The notes under the pieces are model-generated. The model was not told the origin of the DNA. It did not search any database and saw nothing but the letters and a program-made list of their open reading frames with translations. From positions 174,562 to 238,561 of the forward strand of contig CAWDKH010000010.1 in NCBI GenBank assembly GCA_963802905.1: 64,000 nucleotides of DNA, read 5' to 3'. Positions 52,105 to 62,467 of the stretch are shown here, one piece after another; the stretch's first letter is position 1; each line of letters begins with the position of its first letter. Position numbers and translations under genes: made by a program. This DNA is from DASQFQ01 sp963802905 (GTDB lineage: Bacteria; Actinomycetota; Thermoleophilia; Solirubrobacterales; Solirubrobacteraceae).

Positions 52105-53136
52105 ATGCCTCCGCGCCATGCGTACTGGACGATTCTCGTTGACAACCAGGCGACGGCATTTCGCGCGCACGACGCTGAGGAACTGCTGCCAACGCTGAAT
52201 CGGCTTCGCGAGAAGAACCCGTCCGCGATCCTGAAGTGGTTCGAGCGTGGACAACTGTTCGATTCGCGCGAAGCGGCACGGGAGCAGGGATTTGGCCGTG
52301 GCGAGCGGCGGTGGGAAGGTCCCCGACCCGATCGCGAAGAGGCGCGCGGCCACGGCGAGCGTCCGCCACGAAAACGTCCGGCGCCCGAAGCGGAACGATC
52401 CTTCGCTGAGCGGCCGGCAAACGCCGACACCGATCGCCCGCGAAACCGGGATTGGCGACCCGGCGGCGAACATCGCGATCCGCGCCAGAAGTACCAAGAC
52501 GCCAAGAAGGCCAAGTGGCAGCGCTTCAAGAAAGAGATTCGCGCGCGCCACGAGCGACGGCAGGACGAGAGCAAACCACTCGAGAATCGCCCCGATCGCA
52601 AGCCGCCATTCGATCCCAATCGCCAAGATCGCTGGCGGCCGAAGGGGCCGCCGCGCGAACGCAACGATCGCGACGCTCGCTTCAGCAAGACGGACAGGCC
52701 GCCCTTCGATCCCAATCGCCAGGATCGCTGGCGGCCGAAGGGGCCGCCGCGCGAGCGCAACGATCGCGACGCTCGCTTCAGCGGTAAAACGGGCAAGCCC
52801 CCATTCGATCCGAATCGCACGGATCGCTGGCGGCCGAAAGGGCCACCGCGCGAGCGCAACGATCGCGACGCTCGCTTCAGCGGTAAAACGGGCAAGCCCC
52901 CATTCGATCCGAATCGCCCGCCGCGAAAACCGTGGGGCTCGAAGCCTGGAGGCGCCCGTGGCAAGAAACCGTGGGGAGCCAAACCCGGCGGGCCGGCGCG
53001 CAAGCCCTGGGCCGGCGACCGGGACAGGCGTCCGGAACCACGAGGCGACCGGCGCCCACCGAATGGCCCAAGGGGGCCGAAGCGTGAGTGGCGCGCCGAC
53101 GGTCCGCCCAAGAGACGGAAGGATGAGGACGAGTGA
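52105..53136 (+). CDS. Basic repeat-rich protein with conserved N-terminal domain
   Basis: 343 residues from ATG 52105. The first ~60 (RHAYWTILVDNQATAFRAHD, LKWFERGQLF) form a compact domain seen in Acidobacteria-like genomes. The rest is disordered, rich in Arg, Lys, Pro, Asp and Gly. It includes three tandem units of PPFDPNRQDRWRPKGPPRER followed by NDRDARFS, and a W-x-K-P-G-G tail. Composition suggests RNA binding; this is inference. Confidence 0.7.
   Translation: MPPRHAYWTILVDNQATAFRAHDAEELLPTLNRLREKNPSAILKWFERGQLFDSREAAREQGFGRGERRWEGPRPDREEARGHGERPPRKRPAPEAERSFAERPANADTDRPRNRDWRPGGEHRDPRQKYQDAKKAKWQRFKKEIRARHERRQDESKPLENRPDRKPPFDPNRQDRWRPKGPPRERNDRDARFSKTDRPPFDPNRQDRWRPKGPPRERNDRDARFSGKTGKPPFDPNRTDRWRPKGPPRERNDRDARFSGKTGKPPFDPNRPPRKPWGSKPGGARGKKPWGAKPGGPARKPWAGDRDRRPEPRGDRRPPNGPRGPKREWRADGPPKRRKDEDE
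52603..52923 (+). repeat. Tandem coding repeat, 96-99 bp units
   Basis: Units at 52603-52698 (96 bp), 52699-52797 (99 bp), 52798-52896 (99 bp) and a partial unit from 52897. Units 2 and 3 are almost identical in DNA, which indicates recent duplication. Confidence 0.85.
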
Positions 53137-53499
53137 TCGCCCATCTCGTGCTGTTCAAGCCCAAAGACTCGCTGAGCGAGGACGATCGACTCCGATTCGT
53201 CACAGCCTTGGATCAGGCGCTGGTGAATATCCCTGGGATCGTCCGCGCCCGCGTCGGCCGGCAGCGACGGCTTGGTCGGCAGTACCGAGCAGCAGAACTC
53301 GCTCGACTTTCCGTTCGTCGCAATCCTCGAGTTCAACAACGAGAAGGACCTGCGGTCGTACCTCGAGCACCCGGCGCACCAGTCGCTCGGCGAGCAGTTT
53401 TACGCAACGTCTGAATCGGCTCTCGCGTTCGATTTCGATCTGGTCGAAGGCGATCGTGTTCGCGAGTGGGTGTTGTCGGAATCGGACGTGGGACGCTGA
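53133..53499 (+). CDS. Dabb (stress-responsive A/B barrel) protein, one frameshift
   Basis: GTG 53133 overlaps the preceding stop. MIAHLVLFKPKDSLSEDDRL and, after an indel near 53280, NSLDFPFVAILEFNNEKDLR and HPAHQSLGEQF match the dimeric alpha+beta barrel family. About 122 residues. Function in this family ranges from stress proteins to cyclases. Confidence 0.75.
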
Positions 53500-53503
53500 C
53501 GTT

Positions 53504-54130
53504 CTATTTGTGTAAGTAGAAATTCTCGAGCGCGAGCACGTCGAGCCCGGTGCCGTAGAACACCCGGATGGCATCGCGCGGCGAGCACACCAGCGGTTCG
53601 TGGAAGCCGTTGAACGACGTGTTCACAAGCACCGGAGCGCCGGTCCTCTCGCCCCAAAGCTCGAGCAAGCGCAGAAACTTTGGCTCGTTCTCATCGACGG
53701 TGTGTACCCGAAGCGTCTGCACGCCTTCGGGCAGCACCGGGCGGAACTTCTCCGGATCGCGCGGACGATACTCGAACTGCATGAACGGTGACGACTCCGG
53801 GCCGTTCCCTGCGGAACCTCGAAATAGCGATTTAGATCGCGACGCGGGAGGCTGACGCCGTAGGTGCGATACGAGGGCCGGCGCTTGAGAAACCCGTTGA
53901 GATTCTCCAGCACGTGCGGCGCGAAGGGATCGGCCAACACCGAGCGGTGGCCGAGCGCGCGCGGGCCCCACTCCAGTCGTCCGTGATACCACCCGACGAG
54001 CCTCCCGCGCGACAAGGCGTGGAGAACGACATCCAGCAAACGCTCCTCGTGCAGCAGGTCGAAGGAGAGCTTGCAGTTCTCGAGCGTGGCCTTGATCTCG
54101 GCATCCGAATAACTCGGTCCGAGATAGGAT
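53504..54130 (-). CDS. Carbamoyltransferase, C-terminal half, cut at junction
   Basis: YLGPSYSDAEIKATLENCKL, GWYHGRLEWGPRALGHRSVL, FLKRRPSYRTYGVSLPRRDL and GAPVLVNTSFNGFHEPLV belong to the NodU/CmcH-type C-terminal domain, which carbamoylates sugars or antibiotics. The N-terminal kinase-like part is missing because unrelated sequence starts at about 54140. One frame change near 53820 coincides with a short palindrome (53799-53820). It ends LALENFYLHK. Confidence 0.8.
   Translation of the reverse strand: MLSRTELFGCRDQGHARELQALLRPAARGAFAGCRSPRLVAREARRVVSRTTGVGPARARPPLGVGRSLRAARAGESQRVSQAPALVSHLRRQPPASRSKSLFRGSAGNGPESSPFMQFEYRPRDPEKFRPVLPEGVQTLRVHTVDENEPKFLRLLELWGERTGAPVLVNTSFNGFHEPLVCSPRDAIRVFYGTGLDVLALENFYLHK
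53799..53820. repeat. Palindromic repeat inside the carbamoyltransferase gene
   Basis: GGGCCGTTCCCTGCGGAACC shares GGCCGTTCCCT-R-CGGAAC with the hairpin at 51317-51340. It adds a few residues (RGSAGN) at a place where family members have fewer. Confidence 0.5.
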
Positions 54131-54149
54131 TGCAGCTACAACACCGGAC

Positions 54150-54830
54150 TCGACGAGTGTGTGTGTCGCCGACGGACTGCAATGAGGACACGGCGAAGCT
54201 GAGCCTCACCGGGGTCTGGCTCGGGCAGGTCGCCGTCGTGGTGCTCGCCGTGCTCATGGTGACGAACGAGTACGCGACGAGAATGATCCATACGACGTTG
54301 GAGGCGGAGCCCCGGCGCGGGTTGGTCCTCGCCAGCAAGGCGTCGGTGGTGACCGCCGCCGTCCTCGTCGCCGGCGCGCTCGGCGTGGCCGGCTCGGTGT
54401 TCGCGGCCCGGAACATCCTGCCCAGCAACGGCTACACCGCGGCCAACGGCTACCCACCGTTGTCCGCTGGCCGACGCGCCGACCCTGCGCGCGGCCGGCG
54501 GTAGCGCCGTATCTCGGGTTGATCATCGCCCTGCTGAGCGTCGGCATCGCCCGCAACGTCATCGTCCGTGACACCGCAGGATCCATCACGGCCGTCCTCA
54601 TGCTGCTGTTCGCGTCTCCGATGGTCGCGGAGGTCATTGACAATCCGGTATGGCGTGAGCGCCTGCAAAGGTTCTCCCCAACGACCGCGGGGCTGGCCAT
54701 ACAGTCGACCGAGGCGATCATTGGAGAGCCTGCCGATCGGACCGTGGGCGGGGCTCGGGGTGCTGGCCGCCTACGCGGCGAGCGCCATCGCCATCGGTGC
54801 CGTGGTGCTCCCGGTTCCGCTGACGCGTAA
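54150..54830 (+). CDS. ABC-2 type transporter permease, partial, frameshifted
   Basis: Starts in mid-protein at SLTGVWLGQVAVVVLAVLMV with TNEYATRMIHTTLEAEPRRG, then LVLASKASVVTAAVLVAGAL. Frame changes near 54475 and 54725 lead to YLGLIIALLSVGIARNVIVR and GPWAGLGVLAAYAASAIAIG. The TAA at 54828 fits the family's short C-terminus. The 5' part is missing at the junction; no ATPase is present. Confidence 0.7.
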
Positions 54831-54863
54831 GGCGGAAGCCACCACAGACGAACCGGAGTCACT

Positions 54864-56855
54864 TCAGAAGGGTGGGATGTCGTCCTTGGGCGGCGGCGGG
54901 GGTGGGGGCGGAGGGGGCGGCGGTGGAGGGGGCCGGTATCGGAGGAGTTCCATGCACTGGCTGGTGCGCCAGTCCTGTTTGGACAGCCGGCCCAGCACGA
55001 ATCTGCACGTCGGCGTCGTCCTCGTCGGGGCTGGTCGGGTTGGGCATCGGGTCGGGTAGGTCGTCCAGGCCCGGCGGGGGTTGGCGGTGGTAGGTGTGGC
55101 CAAGCCGGCGGTCCAGATAAAGTGCCCGGGCTTGGTCTGGATGACCGTCCAGAGGCCGTCATGCCGAACCCGATGGTCGTGGCGGCAGGCGGGGCCGAGG
55201 TTGGTGTCCTTGGTCGGCCCGCCGTTGACATGGGCGGTGGTGTGTGGCTCGGCGTCGGCCCGGTGGGGCGGGCACCCGGCAGGAGGGGAATGCGCACTCG
55301 CGATCCCGGACGTGGATCCACCTGCGCAGCGCCGCACCGGGCAGCCGCGCGGCGGGATCGCCGTTGGGCGGGCCCGCCTCGGGGTGGGCCTTGGCGTGGA
55401 CCTCGGCGATGATCCGGTCCCAGCCGTCGGGAAGGTCCAGCCCTCGGCACCAAGGGCAGCCAGTGTGGTCTCGGTGACCTGCACCCACACCTGCGGGCCG
55501 GGGTAGCCCCGGGCCGGCGTGCCCAGGCTCGGCCGGCGGCGGATCTGGCCGATGGCCAGTGGCGCGCCGCCAGCGTCGGTGGGCACATACCACCAGGAGG
55601 CGGCCGGGTTGCTCGCCATGGTGCGGGCCAGCTCGGCGTGCACCGGACCCCAGCCGATGAGCTCACCGGGGCGGGACTCGGTGCCGACGAGGTTGGCCAA
55701 TCCGACCAGGAGCCGCAGGCCTCCCGAGCTTCGGCCGATCCAATCGCCTCGCCGGTCACCGCCCGCGCCCTCAGCCGCGCCCGCCGAGGTCAACTCAGAC
55801 GCCCGCGCGTCCTCCGGTCCGGCACGGTCGGGTCGACCAGTCTCGCCGGATCGGCCCCGTCACCCTCGCCCTGACCAGAACGGGCGGCCCCGTCACCCTC
55901 GCCCTGGCCGGAACCGCCGGGGTCGGCGAAAGAGCCGGCGTGGCTGGTCGGGTCCGGGCCGGTCGGGTCGGTCGGGTCCGTGGGGTGGGGGGTCGGTGCG
56001 GGTCGGGGTCGCGGGGGTGGGTGGTGTCGATGGTGGCGAGGAGCCGGTTGAGGATCTGTGCGTCGGTGAGGCCTTGGTGGCTGCCGTCGAGCAGGGCGAG
56101 GAACAGGTCGGCGCGGACGTGGTCGATCGGGTCGGGGTGGCCGGCCTGCTTGGCGGCCTTGGCCAGCCGGTCGAGCCGGTCGCAGGCGGCGGCGACCTGA
56201 TCCAGCGGCAGGTCCGAGCCGCACAGGTTGGCGGTGCCGTCGGGGTTGTTGCTGCCCACCACGCGCCGCCCGGTCAGCGCCTTTTTGTACTGGCGTCGGG
56301 CCCAGGTGGGATCCAACGCGATGGCCAGCCGGCTCATCTCCCGGATCAGCTGGCCGGTGGTGAGCCGGTGCGCCCGGGGCAACAGCCGGGCCACGACCGC
56401 CCGAGCGTGCCCGTCGGCCAGGTTCTCCGTCCACAGGCTAACACCCGCGCCCGGGCTGGTCGAGCACGCCCGTGGCCAGGGCGTCCTGTACCCGGGGCAG
56501 GCGTTGGGTCAGATCCTCGGCCAGCTCGCACAGATCGCCGGCGGCCCGGCGGGTGAGCACCAGGGCGGCTCGGACCTCGTCGGCTCCGAACTCAACCGGA
56601 TGGTCGTCGGACGCCGTCGAGTCGGCCTCGGTGCGGCGGACCACCTCGGCCACGACGGCCATCAGCTGGCCCCGTTCGCGGCTGGAGCCGGTATCGGCCT
56701 TGAGCACATCCACACACTGCGAGCCGGTGAGTTTGGTCAGGTCCAGCAAGGACAGCAACGCGGCCAGGTCCGGCCCGGCCGCAGTGTCGCCCAGGGCGGC
56801 CACCGTCTCGGCGATCGGAGTCCGACAGCGTCTCCCCAGGCATGACACAAAGCAT
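54864..56855 (-). pseudogene. DUF222 / HNH endonuclease (13E12-repeat family), frameshifted
   Basis: The DUF222 region (VAALGDTAAGPDLAALLSLL, LVLTRRAAGDLCELAEDLTQ, RLPRAHRLTTGQ-like, DQVAAACDRLDRLAKAAKQA) is followed by the HNH part (CAFPSC-like, DAEPHTTAHVNGGPTKDTNL, ACRHDHRVRHDG). At least four frame changes break it. The C-terminus is 15 consecutive prolines and KDDIPPF. These genes are abundant, multi-copy and self-spreading in Actinobacteria. Confidence 0.75.
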
Positions 56856-56936
56856 AGCCGCGACGTACGACAGATGTTCGAGCCAGGCCGGCGTGTCGCA
56901 GCCATTACAAGATTTTACGATCAGTACACAGTGGAG

Positions 56937-58367
56937 TTATCGCTGCCGCACGTCAGGAGTCGAAGCCGAGGCCGAGCCGGTCGAGCGTTCGCAGCCATAG
57001 GTTGCGCCGCCCCTCGTGCCGGTCGGCTTCGCGATCGACCACCGGGTCAACTGGATGACACCGGTGCGGATCGGCTCCGGTGGAAACGGCAGCGGCTTCG
57101 TCCGTACCATCTTCAGCCGGGTCAGCTCAGTCTCCTCACCCGAGAGCAGGTCCAGCATCACCCGGGCGCCGAACCGGGTCGCGCCGACGCCTAGACCCGT
57201 ATAGCCAACGCCGTACGCAAGCCGACCACCGTACGCGCGCCCGAAGAACGCACAGAACCGGCTGCACGTGTCGATCACGCCGCCCCACCGGTGGGTGAAC
57301 CGCACACCCTCCAGTTGCGGGAACGTATCGAAGAAGTGCTCGGCCAGCACCGTGAACGTCGCATCACGCTGATCCCGCTCCGGCGTGATCCGACCGCCCG
57401 CGTAATAGACCGCGTCGTAGCCGCCCCACAGGATCCGGTTGTCCTCAGTGAGCCGGTAGTAGTGGAATTGGTTGGCCACATCGCCGACGCCCTGTCGGCG
57501 CCGCCATCCGATCGCGGCCAACTGGGACGCCGACAGCGGTTCGGTCACGAGCACGTAGTCGTACACCGGCACGAGGTAGTGCCGCAGCCGCCGCAGCAGA
57601 CGGGCTGCGTCCGTCCCCGGGCCACCCGCGCGGCGTCCACTGTGCCCTGTGGTGTCACCAGCCGAAGCCGGACACCGCCACCGTCGATGCGCACCACCGG
57701 CGTGTGCTCGTAGATTCGCACGCCAGACCAGGCACGCCTCACGTAGGCCCCATGCGAGTCGGCCGGATCGAGAACAGCGCACCCGGCTCGATCCCAGACG
57801 CCGCCGTGATAGAGCGGCGTCAAGCTCCGCCCGGACCGCCTCGGCGTCCAGTAGGTCCAGCTCGTGGCCCAGTCCGCGAGCGATCGCGTGATGCTCCCGC
57901 AGGTCATCCATCTGCCACTCGGCCAGGGCGACGCTCAGCTCCCCCGTCCGCTCGAAGGCGCAGTCGATGCCGTACCGCTGAAGGACGCCTCGATGCCGTC
58001 TAGATTGGACTGACCCAGGCGCTCCAGCGTCGCGATCTCGTCGGGGAAGCGGGAGATCCGTCCCCAGACCGTGAGTGAGGCTCGCCGCGCAGAAGCCGCC
58101 GTTGCGACCGGACGCGGCCCAGCCGACGGTCTTCGCCTCAAACAGGACGACATCCCGCGCCGGATCGCGCTCCTTGGCGATCAGCGCGGTCCATAGGCCG
58201 CTGAACCCACCGCCCACGACGGCCAGGTCAGCCGAGTCGTTGCCCCGCAGCGGATCGGTCGGCGTCGGGGCATCGGCCCGGTCGATCGAGAACGGATGCG
58301 GCGCGGCGTCGGCCAGCGCACGCCGCAGCCGACCCGAGCCGCCCTCGGGCCCAAACTTTCGGGGCAT
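56937..58367 (-). CDS. FAD-dependent amine oxidoreductase (DAO/PuuB type), frameshifts inside
   Basis: 476 residues in one nominal frame. DLAVVGGGFSGLWTALIAKE with AASGRNGGFC is the DAO-family FAD site; FTHRWGGVIDTCSRF and YGVGYTGLGVGATRFGARV close it. Two or three internal stretches (around 58000, 57850 and 57650) are out of frame. Its place at the end of the polyamine operon suggests gamma-glutamylputrescine or putrescine oxidation, by context. Confidence 0.75.
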   Translation of the reverse strand: MPRKFGPEGGSGRLRRALADAAPHPFSIDRADAPTPTDPLRGNDSADLAVVGGGFSGLWTALIAKERDPARDVVLFEAKTVGWAASGRNGGFCAASLTHGLGTDLPLPRRDRDAGAPGSVQSRRHRGVLQRYGIDCAFERTGELSVALAEWQMDDLREHHAIARGLGHELDLLDAEAVRAELDAALSRRRLGSSRVRCSRSGRLAWGLREACLVWRANLRAHAGGAHRRWRCPASAGDTTGHSGRRAGGPGTDAARLLRRLRHYLVPVYDYVLVTEPLSASQLAAIGWRRRQGVGDVANQFHYYRLTEDNRILWGGYDAVYYAGGRITPERDQRDATFTVLAEHFFDTFPQLEGVRFTHRWGGVIDTCSRFCAFFGRAYGGRLAYGVGYTGLGVGATRFGARVMLDLLSGEETELTRLKMVRTKPLPFPPEPIRTGVIQLTRWSIAKPTGTRGGATYGCERSTGSASASTPDVRQR

Positions 58368-58377
58368 GACTCGACCG

Positions 58378-59219
58378 CTACCTCGATCGGCGTCGGGACA
58401 CGACCGCGGTCGTGATGGCGATGAGAACGCCGACCGCGAAGATCAAGGTACCCATGATGTTCACCTGCGGCGGGAGGCCTACCGGGTCGCGCCCCAGACC
58501 CAGAGCGGGAACGTCTGGATGGTCGTACCGGCGGCGAACTGCGTGATGACGAAGTCGTCGATAGAGAGCGCGAACGCGAGCAGGGCGCCGGACAGCACCG
58601 CCGGGAAGATCGATGGGAAGGTGACAAGCCAGAACGTGGTCCACGGTCCGGCACCCAAGTCGCGAGCCGCCTCCTCCGTGAACCGGTCCAGCGTGAGGAC
58701 ACGCGCCCGCACCACCACCGCGACGAACGAGATCGAGAACATCACGTGGGCGACGAGGATCGTGAGAAAGCCACGTCCCACGTTGAGGCTCACGAAGTAC
58801 GTCAGCAATGACGCGCCCATCACGAGTTCGGGCGACGCGATCACGGCGAACATGACGAGGTTGAGCGTGCCGTGGCCGCGGAAACGGTACCGGCCGAGGG
58901 CGACGCCGATGAGCGTCCCCAATGCACCGGCGATCACCATCGTCGCCGTCGCGGCAGCGAGCGAGATCCAGAGACTACTGGTGAGCGCGGGAATGTCGAA
59001 GATCCGGCCATACCACTTCAGGGTGAATCCCTGCCAGGTCTGGTTGATCCGCGACTGGGTGTCGTTGAACCCGAACAGGATCATCACGCCGATCGGCAGT
59101 ACCAACCAGATGATGACCAACCACGTGTACATGAACAGGAGCCGTTCCGCGAGCCGCCGACGCGCGCGGCGCGCGGAGCTTGCTCGGCGGGACTTGTGCG
59201 CGTGTCAATGAGTGTCACC
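58378..59219 (-). CDS. potC: Polyamine ABC transporter permease PotC-like, two frameshifts
   Basis: FMYTWLVIIWLVLPIGVMIL, LGTLIGVALGRYRFRG and RDLGAGPWTTFWLVTFPSIF (the EAA loop) are clear. A missing G near 58480 creates a false stop; past it VGLPPQVNIMGTLIFAVGVL ends the protein. Another shift near 59165 affects the first ~20 residues. GTG 59219 overlaps the potB stop. Confidence 0.8.
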
Positions 59220-60066
59220 GTGCGGCCACCTTCATCACGTCCTCCGTGCCCAGCATCCGGGCGTACGCGAAGATGCCGACCAGCAGGATCGCCATGAGCG
59301 TGAACGACAGCGCCGACGCGGTCGGATAGCCCTGGAATTTGAGGTACTGGGTCTGGATCACCTGCCCGATCATCGTCGTGCTCGAACTGCCGAGGATCTC
59401 CGAATTGACGTAGTCCGAACTGGCGGCACGAACGTCATGAGCACTCCCGCAAAGACGCCGGGCAGCGAGAGAGGGAAGACCACCCTCCGGAACACCTCGG
59501 TCGGCGTCGCGTAGAGGTCCCGGGCCGCCTCGACGACGCGGGGTCGATCGCTCCAGCGCCACGTAGATGGGCAGCACCATGAACGGTAGGTAGTTGTAGA
59601 CCAGGCCGAATATCACCGCGGGTGCGGTGCCGAGGATGTGGAAGCTCTGCGGCAGCAGCCCGATCTCCTTGAGCGGCCCCAGCAGAATTCCCTCGTCGGT
59701 CAGGATGAACTTCCACGAGATCGTCCGCAGCACGAACGTGACGAAGAACGGCAACAGGATGAGGAACAGGTACGTCGACTTCGCGATCCGCCGTAGAACG
59801 CGATCCAGAAGGCGATCGGAAACGAGATGACGATCAGCAAAACGGTGGTGATCAGCCCGTACACCAGCGACCGCATGAACTGGGTCTGGTAGGCCTGGAA
59901 CCCGTCTACATAGGTCTGCCAGTGGAAGGTTTGCTGATAGCCGCTGACGATGTCGCCCTGCTGGAAGCTGGAACCACACCATCGCGGCCATCGGCACCAC
60001 GAAGAAGAGGAGCAGCCACAGGCCGCCCGGCAGGATTAGCAGGTACGGCGCCAACCGACCACGCAT
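59215..60066 (-). CDS. potB: Polyamine ABC transporter permease PotB-like, frameshifts
   Basis: MRGRLAPYLLILPGGLWLLL starts the first helix. YLFLILLPFFVTFVLRTISW, GLVYNYLPFMVLPIYVALER and the end ALSFTLMAILLVGIFAYARM are in one frame, with shifts around 59960, 59800, 59535 and 59420. Pairs with potC to form the membrane channel. Confidence 0.8.
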   Translation of the reverse strand: MRGRLAPYLLILPGGLWLLLFFVVPMAAMVWFQLPAGRHRQRLSANLPLADLCRRVPGLPDPVHAVAGVRADHHRFADRHLVSDRLLDRVLRRIAKSTYLFLILLPFFVTFVLRTISWKFILTDEGILLGPLKEIGLLPQSFHILGTAPAVIFGLVYNYLPFMVLPIYVALERSTPRRRGGPGPLRDADRGVPEGGLPSLAARRLCGSAHDVRAASSDYVNSEILGSSSTTMIGQVIQTQYLKFQGYPTASALSFTLMAILLVGIFAYARMLGTEDVMKVAAR

Positions 60067-60099
60067 GGCGGCTCCTCTCTCGTGTCGACGACTTGAGGA

Positions 60100-61364
60100 T
60101 CAGCCCAGGACGATCGGCTCGAAAATGTCCTGGTACTGCTGCTGCTCGGAGGCGTTGGCGAAGTCGCGGTAGTAGTGCAACTTCGCGTAGTCGGCCTCCG
60201 ATGGGAAGCACGAGCGGGCTCGTGGCCAGGGCCTCGTAGAACTCCTTGTCCTCACCCGTCGCCTCCGCCGCGTGCTGCTGGATCGCTTGCTGGGCCGCGG
60301 GGACTGGCGCCATGTAGTTGATGTACTCGGCGAGTGTCGCGGCGACCTCGACCTGGTAGAAGAAGTCCATCAGCATGATCGCGTCGACCGGGTTCTGTCG
60401 CCGTGATCGGGATCGTCATGTTGTCGGTCCAAGAGAGTCGCGCCCTCTTCGGGGACAACGAACTTGAGGTTCGTTCCCTCCTCGAGGTTCTTCTGGAAGA
60501 TGTCTCCCGACCAGGCCTGGGTGATCCAGACCTCGCCTCGCCGCCCAGCGCGTCGATGTAATCCTGGCCGTAGTACTTGCGGACAAGCGGCTTCTGCGTC
60601 TTGAGGTCGTCCGCAGCCCGCTGCCAGTCGGCCGGGGTCTACTGCTCCGGGCTGATGCCGTTCTTCATCATCCCGAAGTTGCCGAGCTCCTGCGAATCGC
60701 TCATCATGCCGACCTTGCCGCTGAAGGCGGGGTCCCACAGGGTCGGCGAGCTTCGTGATCGGCCGGGTGATCCGGGTCGGCGTTGTACGCGATGCCTGTG
60801 ATACCCGACGCCCACGGCATGCTGTAGACGTTGCCCGAGTCGTACGCGGCGGTCGTGCTCTACTTCCCGACGTTCGCCTTGAAGTTCGTGAGCCTCGCTT
60901 GGATCGAGTGGTGCGAGGAAGCCCAGCGCCACGAACTGCTTGAACTGGAGGCCGTTGGTGATGACCATGATGTCGTACCCGATGGACTGGCGGGCCGACA
61001 GCTGGGGTTGCACCTTCGCTAAAACGACGGACCCATGTCCTCGATGACTTCCTGATAGGTCACCGTGATGCCGGTGTCCTTCGTGAAACTGCGCGCAGCT
61101 CCGGCTCTGCCCGGATCGATATATAGCGGCCAGTTCGCGAAGTCGACGTGACCGTTCTTCTGCTTGCCCGTCCAGTACTGCGCGATCTGTGTCGGCGATG
61201 GGGTTCGAGGGCGCCGGTGTGCCTTTCCCTTCTAATGCCACACGCGGCCAGCGCGAGTCCCCTGCGGCCGACAGACCGGACAATTGCAATGCGTCGCGGC
61301 GGCTCAGTCGACGTTGGGTGAGGCCCCGCATGAGGGCCGGGTCATTAGGTGTTTGCGAGTTCAT
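60100..61364 (-). pseudogene. potD: Polyamine substrate-binding protein PotD-like, many frameshifts
   Basis: MNSQTPNDPALMRGLTQRRL with SRRDALQLSGL is a twin-arginine-like signal. Then LWDPAFSGKVGMMSDSQELG, NFGMMKNGISPEQ, a false TAG near 60645, KYYGQDYIDALG-like, and the end QYQDIFEPIVLG. At least eight indels. The ATG overlaps the potA stop. It would capture putrescine or spermidine outside the membrane. Confidence 0.7.
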
Positions 61365-62467
61365 CGCTCTCCAATCGCATATGAGTGCTGTGGGTTCCAG
61401 GAGAGGAAGATGTTGTCGCCCCTGACGGCGATGTCGTCCGCCGACGATGTGTTCTGGTCGAAGACGACGACGTGCGCGCCGGTCGATGTGGTGATGTTGT
61501 AGTTCGTCGAGGTGCCAAGGTAGACCACCTCGTCGTCGACGACGCCTCGCAGGAGGCTGGCGCCGTCCGCGGTCGGCTTGGTCGTGCTCATGCCGATCTT
61601 TTCGGGCCGTACGGTCAGTTCGAGCGCGCTCCCCGGATATACCCCGTTGTGGCCGAAGCGGCACGACAATGCGCTCGTCCGGCACCGTGATATCGACGAC
61701 GGCCTGTCCATTCTCGACAGACGTCACCGTGCCGGTCAGCAGGTTGGAGGTTCCGATAAAGCCCGCGACGAACTTCGTCGCGGGGTGCTCGTAGATCTCC
61801 CGCGGAGTGCCCAGATGCTCAATGGAGCCGTTGTGCATGACCGCGATGCGATCCGACATCGTCAACGCCTCACCCTGGTCGTGCGTCACGTAGACGAACG
61901 TGATGCCGACCTCGCGTTGGATGCGCTTGAGTTCGACCTGCATGGCCTGGCGCAGCTTGAGGTCCAGCGCGCCGAGCGGCTCGCTGAGCAGCAACGCCCG
62001 CGGGCCGTTGACCAGCGCGCGGGCCACCGCGACCCGCTGCTGCTGGCCACCCGACAGTTCCCGCGGCCGGCGCCGCTCCCGACCGGTGAGGTCCACGATC
62101 TCAAGCATCTGCCCAACCCGGCGCCGGATCTCCGGCAACTGGGCACGCTCTTGCGTTTGAGGCCGAACGCGACATTCTCGTAGACGTTCATGTGCGGGAA
62201 GAGCGCGTATGACTGGAAGACCATGTTCACGTCGCGCCGGTTCGGGGCTACGCCGGTGACGTCGACGCCACGGAGGTAGACCGACCCCGTTGTGGGCTCC
62301 TCGAATCCGGCGATCATCCGCATCGTGGTCGTCTTGCCGCAGCCGGACGGGCCGAGCATCGAGAAGAACTCGCCCTCCCGGATGGCCAGATCTACACCGG
62401 CGACCGCGGTGACGACCTCGCCGTGCGAGTGGTACTCCTTGGAGATACCCGTAAGTTCGATGGCCAT
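61361..62467 (-). CDS. potA: Polyamine ABC transporter ATPase PotA-like, frameshifts
   Basis: Walker A GPSGCGKTTTMRMIAG, Q-loop VFQSYALFPHMNVYENVAFG, signature LSGGQQQRVAVARAL, then ALLLSEPLGALD where nearly all members have LLLDEP: the Walker B Asp reads Ser here. H-loop VTHDQ is intact and a TOBE domain follows (LELTVRPEKIGMS). Shifts near 62150 and 61670. The Ser is probably one more sequence error. Confidence 0.8.

Noticed and set aside
47845..54135. A horizontally acquired genomic island
   Set aside because: Both edges cut genes in half, there is no integrase, tRNA or flanking repeat, and content is housekeeping-like (pgl, sigma, regulator). A chimeric assembly explains it better.
54864..56855. 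A homing endonuclease interrupting another gene
   Set aside because: The DUF222 and HNH parts belong to one known protein family and no split host gene can be joined across it.
60640..60650. In-frame TAG in the PotD-like gene as a recoding event
   Set aside because: The same gene has many other frame breaks, so the stop is most likely an artefact.
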